Shown here in pieces: positions 63,815 to 64,000 of a stretch of DNA of 64,000 nucleotides. The notes below the pieces were generated by a model that was not told the origin of the DNA, searched no databases, and worked only from the letters and a program-made list of their open reading frames with translations. The stretch is taken from contig OZ025267.1 in assembly GCA_964019165.1 (NCBI GenBank), positions 6,632,252 to 6,696,251 of the forward strand, written 5' to 3'. Source of the DNA: Mastigias papua. Lineage: Eukaryota; Cnidaria; Scyphozoa; Rhizostomeae; Mastigiidae. Numbering within the stretch: the stretch's first letter is position 1; each line of letters opens with the position of its first letter. The translations under genes were made by a program, and so were the position numbers.

Positions 63815-64000
63815 ACCTTAAATCCTCGAATTAGCCCCCTGAGGGCTTATTTAATTTTTATGCTTTTTGGGTGGGGGCTTATTTGAGGGGGGCTTATTCG
63901 AGGGGGGCTCATAAAATTATTTGACAAATGCCGTATAAAAAGCTCATTGTCAAAGCTCCTTCTCTCCATACTATTACAAGAACAGTTAAAATTTGAGCAT
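63815..64000. repeat. Interspersed repeat, copy 2 of the 8.1-kb type, cut by the window edge
   Basis: Several GGGGGCTTATTCGAGGGGGG units, then TTGACAAATGCCGTATAAAA and GTCAAAGCTCCTT shared with 8195-8226. Confidence 0.65.

Overview
This is animal (metazoan) nuclear DNA. It is AT-rich, about nine tenths non-coding, with GT-AG introns of 0.5 to 13.5 kb and a dense, layered load of transposons: a Penelope-like element, CR1/L2-like LINEs, an R2-type restriction-like-endonuclease LINE, an ISL2EU DNA transposon and many small inverted-repeat elements. The mix and the short TTAGGG-like runs suit an early-branching invertebrate. A cnidarian (coral or sea anemone) is my best guess, from the transposon mix only. 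No rRNA, tRNA or CRISPR was recognised.

Layout. 0.3-1.3 kb: Penelope remnant with a possible hammerhead-ribozyme relic. 1.4-3.9 kb: 5'-truncated CR1/L2-like LINE with a clean reverse transcriptase frame. 3.9-6.5 kb: broken R2-type LINE. 7.4-9.5 kb: inverted-repeat element with two AAAATCT minisatellites. 10.5-22.6 kb: gene A, plus strand, six exons. 22.6-28.8 kb: intergenic with small transposons and no gene. 28.9-57.3 kb: gene B, plus strand, six exons. Its 13.5 kb second intron holds an apparently intact ISL2EU transposon with 290-bp terminal repeats, and a CR1/L2-like LINE carrying two nested insertions. 58.5-63.2 kb and beyond: the last five exons of VPS36 (ESCRT-II), minus strand. Its 5' part lies outside the window.

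The most notable content is the A/B pair, which I assembled from splice sites, reading phase and matching cysteine spacing. The two genes share strand, six-exon architecture and every intron phase (1,0,0,0,0). Both start with a signal peptide and end with a short exon of spacing C-x6-C-x12/13-C-x6-C-x4-C. Exon 3 of each encodes C-x6-C-x12-C-x6-C. Between the cysteine modules sit biased spacers: Lys/Arg in A (251 aa); Gly-Tyr-Arg repeats, Pro-Lys, poly-Asp and poly-His in B (399 aa). They look like a tandemly duplicated family of secreted, cysteine-bridged structural, adhesive or mineral/metal-binding proteins. I do not recognise the family, so the role is inference. All exon joins here come from reading the sequence and have no transcript support.
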